NCBI RefSeq assembly: GCF_039729015.1 | Contig: NZ_CP155792.1 | Span: 516,001-580,000, forward strand | Source of the DNA: Blastococcus sp. HT6-30 | GTDB lineage: Bacteria > Actinomycetota > Actinomycetes > Mycobacteriales > Geodermatophilaceae | Reading direction: 5' to 3' | DNA length: 64,000 bases | In this document: in pieces, positions 44,509 through 51,888 of the stretch | How positions within the stretch are numbered: the first letter of the stretch is position 1 | Layout of the letters: each line of letters begins with the position of its first letter | Made by a program: the position numbers and the translations under genes | The notes under the pieces: model-generated | The model's input: the letters and a program-made list of their open reading frames with translations, nothing else | What the model was told of the DNA's origin: nothing | Database searches by the model: none

Positions 44509-45071
44509 GCCCCGGCCCCGCGCACCGGCTGTTCGTCGCCGTCGACCCGCCCGGGGAGGCCCGACGGCACCTCGACCGCGCGCTCGCCCCGCTGCGCGAC
44601 GCCCCCGGTGCGCCCCGCTGGAGCCGTTCCGAGCGGTGGCACCTCACGCTGCTGTTCCTGGATCGCGTGCCGGACGCCGTGGTGCCGGCCCTGGTCTCCG
44701 CCGCCGGACCGGCGATCGCCGCCACCCCGCCGATGACGCTGCGGCTGGCCGGGGCAGGGCGGTTCGGCTCGCTGCGCCGTCCGCAGGTCGCCTGGGCCGG
44801 GGTCGAGGGCGACGTCGCCCCGCTGGTCGGGCTCGCCGGCCGGCTGGCCGACGCCGCGCGGGGTCTCGGCATGCCGGTGGAGAACCGCCCGTTCCGGCCG
44901 CACCTCACCCTCGGCCGGTGGCGGCCCGGCCGGCCCGCCGACGGCAGCCTGACCGACCGGCTGGCCGGCTACCGGGGGCCCGGGTGGCCGGTGACCGAGG
45001 TGCGGCTGGTCGAGAGCCACCTCGGCGCGACCGCCCGGTACGAGGCGCTCGCCACGTGGCCCTGCAGCTGA
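44505..45071 (+). CDS. thpR: RNA 2',3'-cyclic phosphodiesterase (2'-5' RNA ligase family)
   Basis: A protein of about 188 residues of the 2H phosphoesterase family. Both HxTx motifs are present, His46-Leu-Thr48 in RWHLTLLFL and His133-Leu-Thr135 in FRPHLTLGR, so it should hydrolyse 2',3'-cyclic phosphates in RNA to 2'-phosphates. Start is unusual: the frame has no ATG, GTG or TTG near the conserved beginning (HRLFVAVDPP), and the best position is CTG at 44505, overlapping the upstream TGA (CTGA) in the same manner as the GTGA overlaps elsewhere. Confidence 0.8.
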   Translation: MSPGPAHRLFVAVDPPGEARRHLDRALAPLRDAPGAPRWSRSERWHLTLLFLDRVPDAVVPALVSAAGPAIAATPPMTLRLAGAGRFGSLRRPQVAWAGVEGDVAPLVGLAGRLADAARGLGMPVENRPFRPHLTLGRWRPGRPADGSLTDRLAGYRGPGWPVTEVRLVESHLGATARYEALATWPCS

Positions 45072-45085
45072 GCTACGGCCCCGCG

Positions 45086-45573
45086 TCAGGGGCCCGGCCC
45101 GACGATCGGCGCGGTGACCGCGGGCTGGTGCAGCAGCCAGGCCAGGCCGACGTCGGCCGGGGCGTGCCCCAGGTCCCGGAGAGCGCCTCGTAGGCCTCCA
45201 GGGCGGGGCGGTGGGCCTCGATCCGCTCCTGCCGGCGCAGCGACCCCTCGCAGGCTCGGACGATGTTGCGGGCGGAGAGGAACCTGTCGTTGGGCCAGTC
45301 CGACATCCCGCCGTAGACCTTGGTGGCCAGCACAGTCTTCTCCCTGCGCCCCTCGCCGCGGGCGAACCAGCTGCCGAGCACCTCCTCGGTGCGGCCCTTG
45401 CCGGCGTCGACGCCGTAGACGTTGGCGGTGTCGAAGAAGTTCACGCCCTCGGCGAGGGCCCGGTCCATGGTCGCGTGGGAGTCGCCCTCCTCGGTCCTCC
45501 AGCCGAAGTTCATGGTGCCCAGGCACAGCCGGGAGACCGAGAGGCCGCTGCGGCCGAGGTGGGTGTAGTCCAT
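45086..45573 (-). pseudogene. Aldo/keto reductase remnant
   Basis: The first 105 or so codons are good aldo/keto reductase (YTHLGRSGLSVSRLCLGTMNFG, NFFDTANVYG with the catalytic Asp/Tyr). Then roughly 150 residues are missing, the reading continues RPALEAYEALSG, and a frameshift follows: the neighbouring frame restores HAPADVGLAWLLHQPAVTAPIVG. The last 40-50 residues are also absent. The missing middle includes the Lys and His of the active site. Full enzymes have about 330 residues. Clearly non-functional. Confidence 0.85.
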
Positions 45574-45600
45574 GCCGGCGGCCCTGGCACCCTGTCCGGC

Positions 45601-46431
45601 GTGCCGCAGAACGATGACCGGGTCCTCTCCGACTTCGACGCCGCCACCGCGGTGCGTCGGGGGGAGGGCGGCGCGCTGGTCGCCGACCTGCACCCCGGGT
45701 GGGAGGTCGGCGGCGGCATCCTCAACGGCGGCTACCTGCTGTCGGTGGCCGGCCGGGCGGCGGTGCTGGAGAGCCCGCACGCGCACCCGGTCGCGATGTC
45801 GGCGAGCTACCTGCGCGCGGGCGCAGCGGGCCCGGCCGGCCTCGCCGTGACCCCCGGCCCGGCCGGTCGCACGCTGGCCCACTCGACGGTCGTCCTCTCC
45901 GACAGCAAGGGTCCGGTCGTCACCGTGCAGGCCACCACGGCCACCCTGGGCGACGGCGAGGTCGAGTACTCGACGCCCATGCCGCAGGTGCCCGCCCCCG
46001 AGCAGTGCCTCGACATGGCCGCGAACGCCCACCTGGCCGCGGTGCCGATGCACCTGCCGGGCCTCACCGCGCACGTGCAGAGCCGGCTGGACCCGGCGAC
46101 CGCCACGTGGGCGATGGGGCAGCCCTCGGAGGAGCCCGTGCTGCGGGCGTGGGTGCGGCTGGCCGACGGCCGCCCCGCCGATCCGCTGGCGCTGCTGACC
46201 TTCGCCGACGTCCTGCCGCCCACCAGCTTCGCGACCGGCCGGATGGGCTGGGCGCCGACGGTGCAGCTCCAGGTCCTCGTCCGTGCGCTGCCGGCACCGG
46301 GCTGGTGCCTGGTGGAGGCACGGGCCACCGAGATCGCCGACGGCTGGTCCGACGAGGACTACCGGGTCTGGGACTCCACCGGCCGGCTGGTGGCGCAGAG
46401 CCGCCAGCTGGCGCGCACCGCCCGTCGGTGA
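45601..46431 (+). CDS. Thioesterase family protein (TesB-like double hotdog)
   Basis: A 276-residue protein with two hotdog halves. LHPGWEVGGGILNGGYLLSVAGRAAV in the first half and DVLPPTSFATGRMGWAPTVQLQVLVRA in the second match actinobacterial acyl-CoA thioesterase-like (4HBT-type) proteins. It would hydrolyse an acyl-CoA; substrate unknown. The GTG start has CACCCT, a weak -10 match, 7 nt upstream. It lies intact inside a block of decaying genes. Confidence 0.75.
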   Translation: MPQNDDRVLSDFDAATAVRRGEGGALVADLHPGWEVGGGILNGGYLLSVAGRAAVLESPHAHPVAMSASYLRAGAAGPAGLAVTPGPAGRTLAHSTVVLSDSKGPVVTVQATTATLGDGEVEYSTPMPQVPAPEQCLDMAANAHLAAVPMHLPGLTAHVQSRLDPATATWAMGQPSEEPVLRAWVRLADGRPADPLALLTFADVLPPTSFATGRMGWAPTVQLQVLVRALPAPGWCLVEARATEIADGWSDEDYRVWDSTGRLVAQSRQLARTARR

Positions 46432-46437
46432 GGCCGG

Positions 46438-46890
46438 TCAGCGGGGGAGGTCGAGCTCTCCGGTGAGGTAGCGCTGGACGGTGGGAGCCATCCCCGCGAC
46501 CAGCGGCTCCGGTGCGGACGAGGCCAGCGGCTCCACCTTCAGGACGTACCGCGCCATGACCAGCCCGATCAGCTGGCCGGCCACCAGCGCCCCCCGCGCC
46601 TCGCGTTCGGCCGGCGGCAGGTCCAGCGTGCCGACGACCCGGCGCAGCACCTGCGACACGAGGAACTCCCGCAGCAGCTTCGCCGTCCACTCGTTGCCCA
46701 CGGCGGACCGGACGAGCGCCAGCGCCGCCGGCTGCATGGGGCCGTCCCAGACCCGCAGCAGCGTCCGGACGAGGTTCTCGCCGAGGTTGTCGCGCCCCCC
46801 CCCCCCCCCCCCCCCCCCCCCCCGCGAGCACCTCGGGCAGCAGCTCGGCCGGGTTCGCCGGTGCCTCGATCGCGGCCAGGAAGAGGACTC
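46438..46890 (-). pseudogene. TetR family regulator remnant without HTH
   Basis: The ligand-binding C-terminal domain is readable: FLAAIEAPANPAELLPEVLA, then after a poly-G (coding strand) tract RDNLGENLVRTLLRVWDG and on to VQRYLTGELDLPR. The N-terminal helix-turn-helix, about 55 residues, is missing; at about 46890 the sequence joins directly to the start of an ABC permease (GTG at 46907, six codons). The 29-base tract puts the two parts of the TetR in different frames; a tract of 28 or 31 would restore them. Confidence 0.8.
46795..46823. repeat. 29-bp poly-C homopolymer
   Basis: An uninterrupted run of 29 cytosines inside the TetR remnant. It is by far the longest homopolymer in the window and would be highly mutable, or it may be an assembly or sequencing artefact. 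Confidence 0.9.
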
Positions 46891-46903
46891 CCCGGGGCGG
46901 CGG

Positions 46904-47630
46904 TCACGCCGCGACCTCCGTCCGGGCGCGGACGACGGCGAGGAACGCCGCCTCGAGGTCCTGGGAGCCGCCGTCGGCCCGCAGCTGCGCGGGCGTGGAG
47001 TCGGCGAGCAGCTCCCCGTCGTGCAGCAGGAGCAGCCGGTCGCACCGGCCCGCCTCGTCCATGACGTGGCTGGACACGATGAGGGTCGTGCCCCCCGCCG
47101 CCAGGGCGTGGAACCGGGCCCACAACTCGGCCCGCAGGACGGGGTCGAGCCCGACGGTCGGCTCGTCGAGCACCAGCACCTCGGGATCGCCGACCAGGGC
47201 GCAGGCCAGAGACGCGTGCCCGCGCTGGCCGCCGGAGAGGTCGCCCACCAGCTGTCGCGCCGCACCGGCCAGGCCCACGTCGGCGATGGCGGTGTCGGCT
47301 GCGGCCGCATCCCGCCCGTGGAGCGCGGCGAAGTAGCGGGCGTTCTCCCGCACGGTGAGGTCGGGGTAGACGCTCAGGGCCTGGGTGACGTACCCGACGC
47401 GGGCGCGCAGCGAGGGGGGGAGGGGGGCCGGCCGGTGCGCCCAGGACGGTGACGGTGCCCGAGCGCACCCGCTGCACGCCGACCACGGCGCGCAGCAGGG
47501 TGGTCTTCCCGCTGCCGCTCGGCCCGAGCAGCCCGGTCACCTGCCCCCGGGGGACGGTGAAGGAGAGACCGGGGAAGACGCGGCGGCGCCCCCGGTCGAC
47601 GACGAGGTCGGTGGCGGTGACGGCGTCCAT
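46904..47630 (-). pseudogene. ABC transporter ATPase (DrrA-like) with frameshift
   Basis: The N-terminal part starts at ATG 47630 (MDAVTATDLVVDRGRRRVFPG) and contains Walker A GPSGSGKTT. Reading breaks in a run of C residues near 47412-47427 (coding strand), after GTVTVLGAPAG. The other frame continues with YVTQALSVYPDLTVRENARYF, the signature LSGGQRG, Walker B VLVLDEPT and ends at 46904. So one ATPase gene is split by a single frameshift in a homopolymer tract, either a real mutation or a read error. Its partner permease is deleted. Confidence 0.8.
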
Positions 47631-47644
47631 GACGCGCCCCCCAG

Positions 47645-47680
47645 AACTCATCCAGTGATGAACTCGACGCTGGATGAGTT
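47645..47680 (-). promoter_or_regulatory. TetR-type operator dyad
   Basis: AACTCATCCAG (47645-47655) and CTGGATGAGTT (47670-47680) are a perfect 11-bp inverted repeat with a 14-bp spacer. It lies 15 bp upstream of the ATPase ATG, where the cognate TetR would bind. Confidence 0.65.
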
Positions 47681-47759
47681 GCCGGCGCGGCGTCAACGGG
47701 GCTCGTGGTCCCGTCGGGCCCAGGGGGTGGGTGCGGTGGGCCGGCCGGTCAGCGGCGGG

Positions 47760-47765
47760 CAGAAT
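47760..47765 (+). promoter_or_regulatory. -10-like CAGAAT for the methyltransferase gene
   Basis: CAGAAT lies 7 nt before the GTG at 47773, consistent with a leaderless mRNA. Confidence 0.4.
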
Positions 47766-47772
47766 CGGCGGC

Positions 47773-48579
47773 GTGCCCGCTCCCGTCGTCATCACCGATC
47801 CGCGCGACGAGCGGGTGGCCGACTTCCGCGACCTGAAGGCCGGTGACCGCCCGGCCGGCACCCCGCGCGGCACCGGGCCGGTGATCGTGGAGGGCGTTCC
47901 GGCGGTGCAGCGGCTGCTGGCCTCCCCGTACCGGGTGCGGGCGGTCTTCGGCGTGCCCGGGCGGGTGGCCGCGCTGGGCCTGCCCGACGACGTCCCGGCC
48001 TACGAGGCGGACAAGTGGGTGCTCTCGGAGGTCATCGGGTTCCGGCTCACCCGGGGCGTGGTCGCCTCCGCCGACCGCCGGCCCGCCGACGACCTCGACG
48101 TCGTGCTGGCCGGATCCGAGCCGGCGGCGCCGCGCCGGCTCGCCGTCCTCGAGGCGCTCAACGACGCCGAGAACCTCGGCTCGATCGCGCGCTCGGCGGT
48201 GGCGCTCGGCGTGGACGGGCTGCTGCTGGACCCGCGCTGCGCCGACCCGCTGTACCGCAGGTCGGTGCGGGTCTCGATGGGGCACGTGCTGTCACTCCCG
48301 TTCGCCGTGCTGCCCGGGTGGCCGGCCGGGATCGAGCGGCTGCACCAGGCCGGGTACCTGACGGTCGCGCTCACCCCGGCCGCCGACGCCGTCGACCTCG
48401 CCGACGTCGATCCGCGGGCGCACCCGCGCACCGCGGTGCTGCTCGGCGCCGAGGGGCCGGGGCTCACCCCGGAGGCGCAGCAGGCGGCGCGGGTGCGTGC
48501 CCGCATCCCGATGCGGACGGGGGTGGACTCCCTGGGCGTCGCCGCCGCGGCGGCGGTCGCCTTCGCCGCGCTGCGCTAG
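47773..48579 (+). CDS. SpoU/TrmH family RNA methyltransferase
   Basis: A 268-residue SPOUT-class 2'-O-methyltransferase. Conserved motif 1 is NDAENLGSIARSA, motif 2 LLGAEGPGL and motif 3 MRTGVDSLGVAAAAAV, forming the knotted SAM site. An N-terminal substrate-binding domain (about 1-105) precedes it. The target (tRNA or rRNA) cannot be read from sequence. Its TAG stop overlaps the TAG of the converging stress-protein gene (CTAG). Confidence 0.88.
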   Translation: MPAPVVITDPRDERVADFRDLKAGDRPAGTPRGTGPVIVEGVPAVQRLLASPYRVRAVFGVPGRVAALGLPDDVPAYEADKWVLSEVIGFRLTRGVVASADRRPADDLDVVLAGSEPAAPRRLAVLEALNDAENLGSIARSAVALGVDGLLLDPRCADPLYRRSVRVSMGHVLSLPFAVLPGWPAGIERLHQAGYLTVALTPAADAVDLADVDPRAHPRTAVLLGAEGPGLTPEAQQAARVRARIPMRTGVDSLGVAAAAAVAFAALR

Positions 48580-49049
48580 CCGCGCAGCGAGAATCGGGCG
48601 AGCAAGGCGCGGGCCTCCTCGGCGTGCGCCGGGTGGCACATCACGTCGTAGCGGCTCGCGGTGATCTTGCTCGTGCTGGTGAAGTCGCGTCGGCCGCGGG
48701 TGGCGGCGTACCCCATTCCGCCGAAGGCCGCACCGAACGCCAGACCGATGAGCAGGCCGGTGAGGACCGAGCCGACCCAGCTGCCTCCGTCGGGCGTGAA
48801 GATGCCCAGCAGCAGGCCGACGAACAGACCCCACCAGGCGCCGCCGGCCGCACCGGCGGCCACCGCCCGCCCCATGGTCATGCGGCCGGTGACCGTCTCC
48901 ACCATGCGCAGGTCCGTGCCGATGATCGTCACGTTCTCCACGGCGAACTTCTCGTCCGACAGGTAGTCGACCGCCGCCTGCGCCCGCTCGTAGCTGTCGT
49001 AGGACCCGACCTGCACGCCGCCCAGCGGCATCGACACCGAAGCACCCAT
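48576..49049 (-). CDS. General stress protein-like membrane protein
   Basis: A 157-residue protein. The N-terminal 60 residues (VGSYDSYERAQAAVDYLSDEKFAVENVTIIG) match the YflT-type general stress domain. Gly-rich helices at about 75-120 (AAGAAGGAWWGLFVGLLLGIF, VLTGLLIGLAFGAAFGGMGY) suggest membrane insertion, and the tail (ITASRYDVMCHPAHAEEARALLA) repeats the ligand-like fold. Usual family in actinobacteria; role in stress is inferred. Confidence 0.75.
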   Translation of the reverse strand: MGASVSMPLGGVQVGSYDSYERAQAAVDYLSDEKFAVENVTIIGTDLRMVETVTGRMTMGRAVAAGAAGGAWWGLFVGLLLGIFTPDGGSWVGSVLTGLLIGLAFGAAFGGMGYAATRGRRDFTSTSKITASRYDVMCHPAHAEEARALLARFSLRG

Positions 49050-49229
49050 GCCTGGTCGACTACCCGGCGGAGGCCGGTTTTCCACTCGGACGAGGCTGTC
49101 GGCCCGAGCCCGGTGCACTCCGGCGGATCGGCCGGTACCCGCGGTCAGGTCGGCGGGGACCATCCTCGTCCACGACGAGCTCGCTGCACACGCCGGGCGC
49201 AGTGGTGACCGGGCGGACGACTCTCGCCA

Positions 49230-50150
49230 CTAGCGGTTGCGGCGGACCCCGAAGACGATGTCCTCCCACGCGGGGATGCGGGCGCGCGGGTCTTCGTCGT
49301 CGTCCGGGGCCGCACCGCCGCCGCGGCCGAGTACCACCGTGTCGTGCTCGGCCACCTCGTCGAGGAGCGCGGCCATCGCCTCGTCGTCCTCGGGGGAGCC
49401 GTCGGGTGCGTGGACGTCGCGCACGACCGCGTCGCCCTCCGCCGGTGGGAGGGGGTCGGGTGGGGGGGGAACCGGCTCGGGGGCGCGGACCACCGCGACC
49501 GGGCGGCTGCGGGTGATCGGTGCGGGCCCCCCGGAGGGCACGTCGGGAACCACCCGGACCAAGCGGGTGCCCTCGGCGAAGTCGGTCGTCGCGGCGTCGG
49601 CGGGGGTGACCGTGCGGGAGGGCAGGTCGTAGTTCCACCGGGCGGTGCCGGATTTCGCCCCGGCGCGCCAGGCGGCGGTGACCACCCAGGTGCCTTCGTC
49701 GCCCCGGAAGGCGTCCCACTCCACCGCGTCGATGTCGGTGTCGATCAGCCGCAGCCGCTCCACCATGAACTGCTGGAGGACCGCGCCGGGAGCGCCCTCG
49801 CTGAGCCGGACCCGGGCCTCGCGGGCCTGCCCGGCCACGCGCTCGCGCTCCTGCAGCACCGGGTGGGCGAAGCGCATGATCCGCTCCACCCGCGCGCCGG
49901 TGGCGGCGGCGACCTGCTCGGGCGTCTCGCCGGAGCGGATGCGGGACTGGATCACCCGCGGCGGCAGCTCGGTGCCCAGGTCGACGTCGATCTGGGTGAG
50001 CCGGCGGGCGTCCCCGCGGGCGGCGGCACGGAGGCGGTCGTCGATCGGGAGCTCGAACCGCTCCCCGCTGTCGGGGGAGTCGGGGCCCTCCGCGGAGAGG
50101 ATGAGACTCTTCCCGTCGTCGGAGAGCGCCACGAGGCGCAGCGTGCGCAT
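49230..50150 (-). CDS. sepH: Septation protein SepH
   Basis: A 306-residue cell-division protein. The N-terminal DUF3071 region with a helix-turn-helix (MRTLRLVALSDDGKSLILS; IRSGETPEQVAAATGARVERIMRFAHPVLQERERVA) interacts with FtsZ and stimulates its assembly in Streptomyces and mycobacteria. A disordered Pro/acidic middle follows, and the conserved C-terminus is IPAWEDIVFGVRR. ATG 50150 has an excellent ribosome-binding site (AGGAGG, 7 nt). Confidence 0.92.
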   Translation of the reverse strand: MRTLRLVALSDDGKSLILSAEGPDSPDSGERFELPIDDRLRAAARGDARRLTQIDVDLGTELPPRVIQSRIRSGETPEQVAAATGARVERIMRFAHPVLQERERVAGQAREARVRLSEGAPGAVLQQFMVERLRLIDTDIDAVEWDAFRGDEGTWVVTAAWRAGAKSGTARWNYDLPSRTVTPADAATTDFAEGTRLVRVVPDVPSGGPAPITRSRPVAVVRAPEPVPPPPDPLPPAEGDAVVRDVHAPDGSPEDDEAMAALLDEVAEHDTVVLGRGGGAAPDDDEDPRARIPAWEDIVFGVRRNR

Positions 50151-50287
50151 GGGCGACCTCCTGCAACCGGCGCGGCGGGCCCGAGAGGGGGCCCGGTCCC
50201 CGAGGCTATCGGGGCCCGGCGGGCGCCGCGCGCAGGCGGCCCGGCGTGGCGCGCAGGGCCGCGGGCACCGCGTCCCCCGGTGGGGGT

Positions 50288-50409
50288 CCCTGGATGGGCG
50301 GACCTCGCCGGTGCTGCTGCTCGCCGGCGAGGGGCACGCCATCGTGAGCCGCGACCACCTGGTCGAACTGGGCGGGCGCCTGGCCGCCTGGTTCGATCGG
50401 TGGCTGTGA
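50288..50409 (+). pseudogene. C-terminal remnant of an S9-type peptidase
   Basis: About 39 codons (TSPVLLLAGEGHAIVSRDHL, then GGRLAAWFDRWL) resemble the very end of prolyl oligopeptidase-family (S9) enzymes, with the catalytic-His region GEGHAIV. Upstream sequence back to SepH is non-coding GC-rich spacer, so the rest of the gene is lost. The TGA stop still overlaps the GTG of the next gene (GTGA). Confidence 0.6.
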
Positions 50410-51875
50410 ACGGGGAGCTCTTCGCCGGATACGCCAGCGCCCGCACCGACGAGGCCGTCGATGCGGCCGGTCGCCTGCGCGACGGGTGGGCCGTGCCCAC
50501 CGCCACCCTGGAGCAGCTCGGCACCGACGGGCTGACCGCCGCCGGCCGGCACCTGGCGGCCTGGCGCGAGGAGCACGGCGTCACCGTCTCGACCTGGGTG
50601 GACGGCCGGCAGGAGGTGCGCCCGGTGCCCACCGACCCGGTGCCCCGGCTGGTCGACGCCGCCACGTGGGCCGCGCTGGCGGCGGGTGTGGCCCAGCGGC
50701 ACCGGGCCCTCAACGCCTTCCTCGCCGACGTCTACCGCCCGGCCGGGCGGCGGCGGGGCGACAGCGACCGCGCCCCGGAAGTGGTGCGGGCCGGCGTGCT
50801 GCCCGAGTGGGCCGTGGCGCACGCACCCGGCCGAGACCCGGAGGCGGTGGCCCGTGCCTGGCCGGGCCAAGCCCGGGCAACGGTGGCGGCGGCCGACCTG
50901 GTGCGCACCAGCGGCGACCGCTGGGTGGTCGCGCGCGACGACCTGCGGGTGCCGTCGGGGATCGGATACGCGCTGGCCGACCGGGCGAGCGCGCGAGCGG
51001 CCGTGCCGGAGCTGTTCGCCGGTCTGCAGCCGAGGGAACCGGCCGATGCCGTCGCGCTGCTGGCCGAGGCGCTGACCGCCGCTGCGCCGCCGGCGACGGC
51101 CCGCCCGCCGCGGATCGCCGTGCTCACCCAGGGTGAGAGCGCCGGCGCCTGGTTCGAGCACCGGGTGCTGGCGGAGGCGCTGGGAGTGCCGCTGGTGCGG
51201 GCCGGTGACCTGTGGCCGCGCGGCGACGGGGGGCTGGAGGCCGCCGTGGACGGCGGCCGGGTGCCGGTCGACGTCCTCTACCGGCGGTTCGACGACGCGC
51301 TGCTCGGCGTCTACCCCACGGGAGCGGGCCTGCCGCTGGACCTCGCCCTCACCGAGGCCGTCCGGGCCGGCCGGCTCGGGGTCGCCAACGTGCCGGGGAA
51401 CGGGGTGGCCGACGACGCGGCGGCTTACGCCTGGGTGCCGGCGCTGATCGGCTTCTACCTGGGGGAGGAGCCGCTGCTGGACTCGGCGCGGACGTGGGTG
51501 CTCGCCGACCCCGCCGCGGAGGCGGCCGTCCGGGACCGGCTGCACGAGCTGGAGGTGGAGTCGGTCGCCGGGTACGGCGGCCGGGACGTCGTCTCCGGCC
51601 CGGCCTGCTCGGGGGCCGAGCTGGCCGCGTTGCGCGAGGAGATCGCCGCGGCGCCGCACCGGTTCGTGGCCCGCGAGCCACTGGAGCCCTCGACGTCCCC
51701 GACGCTGGTCGACGGGGTGCTGCGGCCGCGGCCGGTGGACCTGCGGGTCTTCTCCGTGGCCGGTGCCACCACCACCGCGCTGCCCCTGGCCCTGACCCGG
51801 GTGGCCGCCGGGGACGGGCCGGACCTGCCGGGCGCCCCCGGCGACGGGACCAAGGACACCTGGCTGCTGCGCTGA
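50406..51875 (+). CDS. Circularly permuted ATP-grasp protein (DUF404/DUF407)
   Basis: A 489-residue protein of the circularly permuted ATP-grasp type 2 family. Visible features include LAAGVAQRHRALNAFLADVY near the start (LNxFLxDxY), GYALADRASARAAVPELF, IAVLTQGESAGAWFEHRVLA, VLYRRFDD and GVANVPGNGVADDAAAY. Such proteins usually pair with an alpha-E protein and a transglutaminase-like protease in a predicted peptide-modifying system; neither partner is here. The usual N-terminal GxYDE segment is altered. The GTG is coupled to the upstream S9 remnant. Confidence 0.8.
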   Translation: MNGELFAGYASARTDEAVDAAGRLRDGWAVPTATLEQLGTDGLTAAGRHLAAWREEHGVTVSTWVDGRQEVRPVPTDPVPRLVDAATWAALAAGVAQRHRALNAFLADVYRPAGRRRGDSDRAPEVVRAGVLPEWAVAHAPGRDPEAVARAWPGQARATVAAADLVRTSGDRWVVARDDLRVPSGIGYALADRASARAAVPELFAGLQPREPADAVALLAEALTAAAPPATARPPRIAVLTQGESAGAWFEHRVLAEALGVPLVRAGDLWPRGDGGLEAAVDGGRVPVDVLYRRFDDALLGVYPTGAGLPLDLALTEAVRAGRLGVANVPGNGVADDAAAYAWVPALIGFYLGEEPLLDSARTWVLADPAAEAAVRDRLHELEVESVAGYGGRDVVSGPACSGAELAALREEIAAAPHRFVAREPLEPSTSPTLVDGVLRPRPVDLRVFSVAGATTTALPLALTRVAAGDGPDLPGAPGDGTKDTWLLR

Positions 51876-51888
51876 GACCGGCCGTCGG

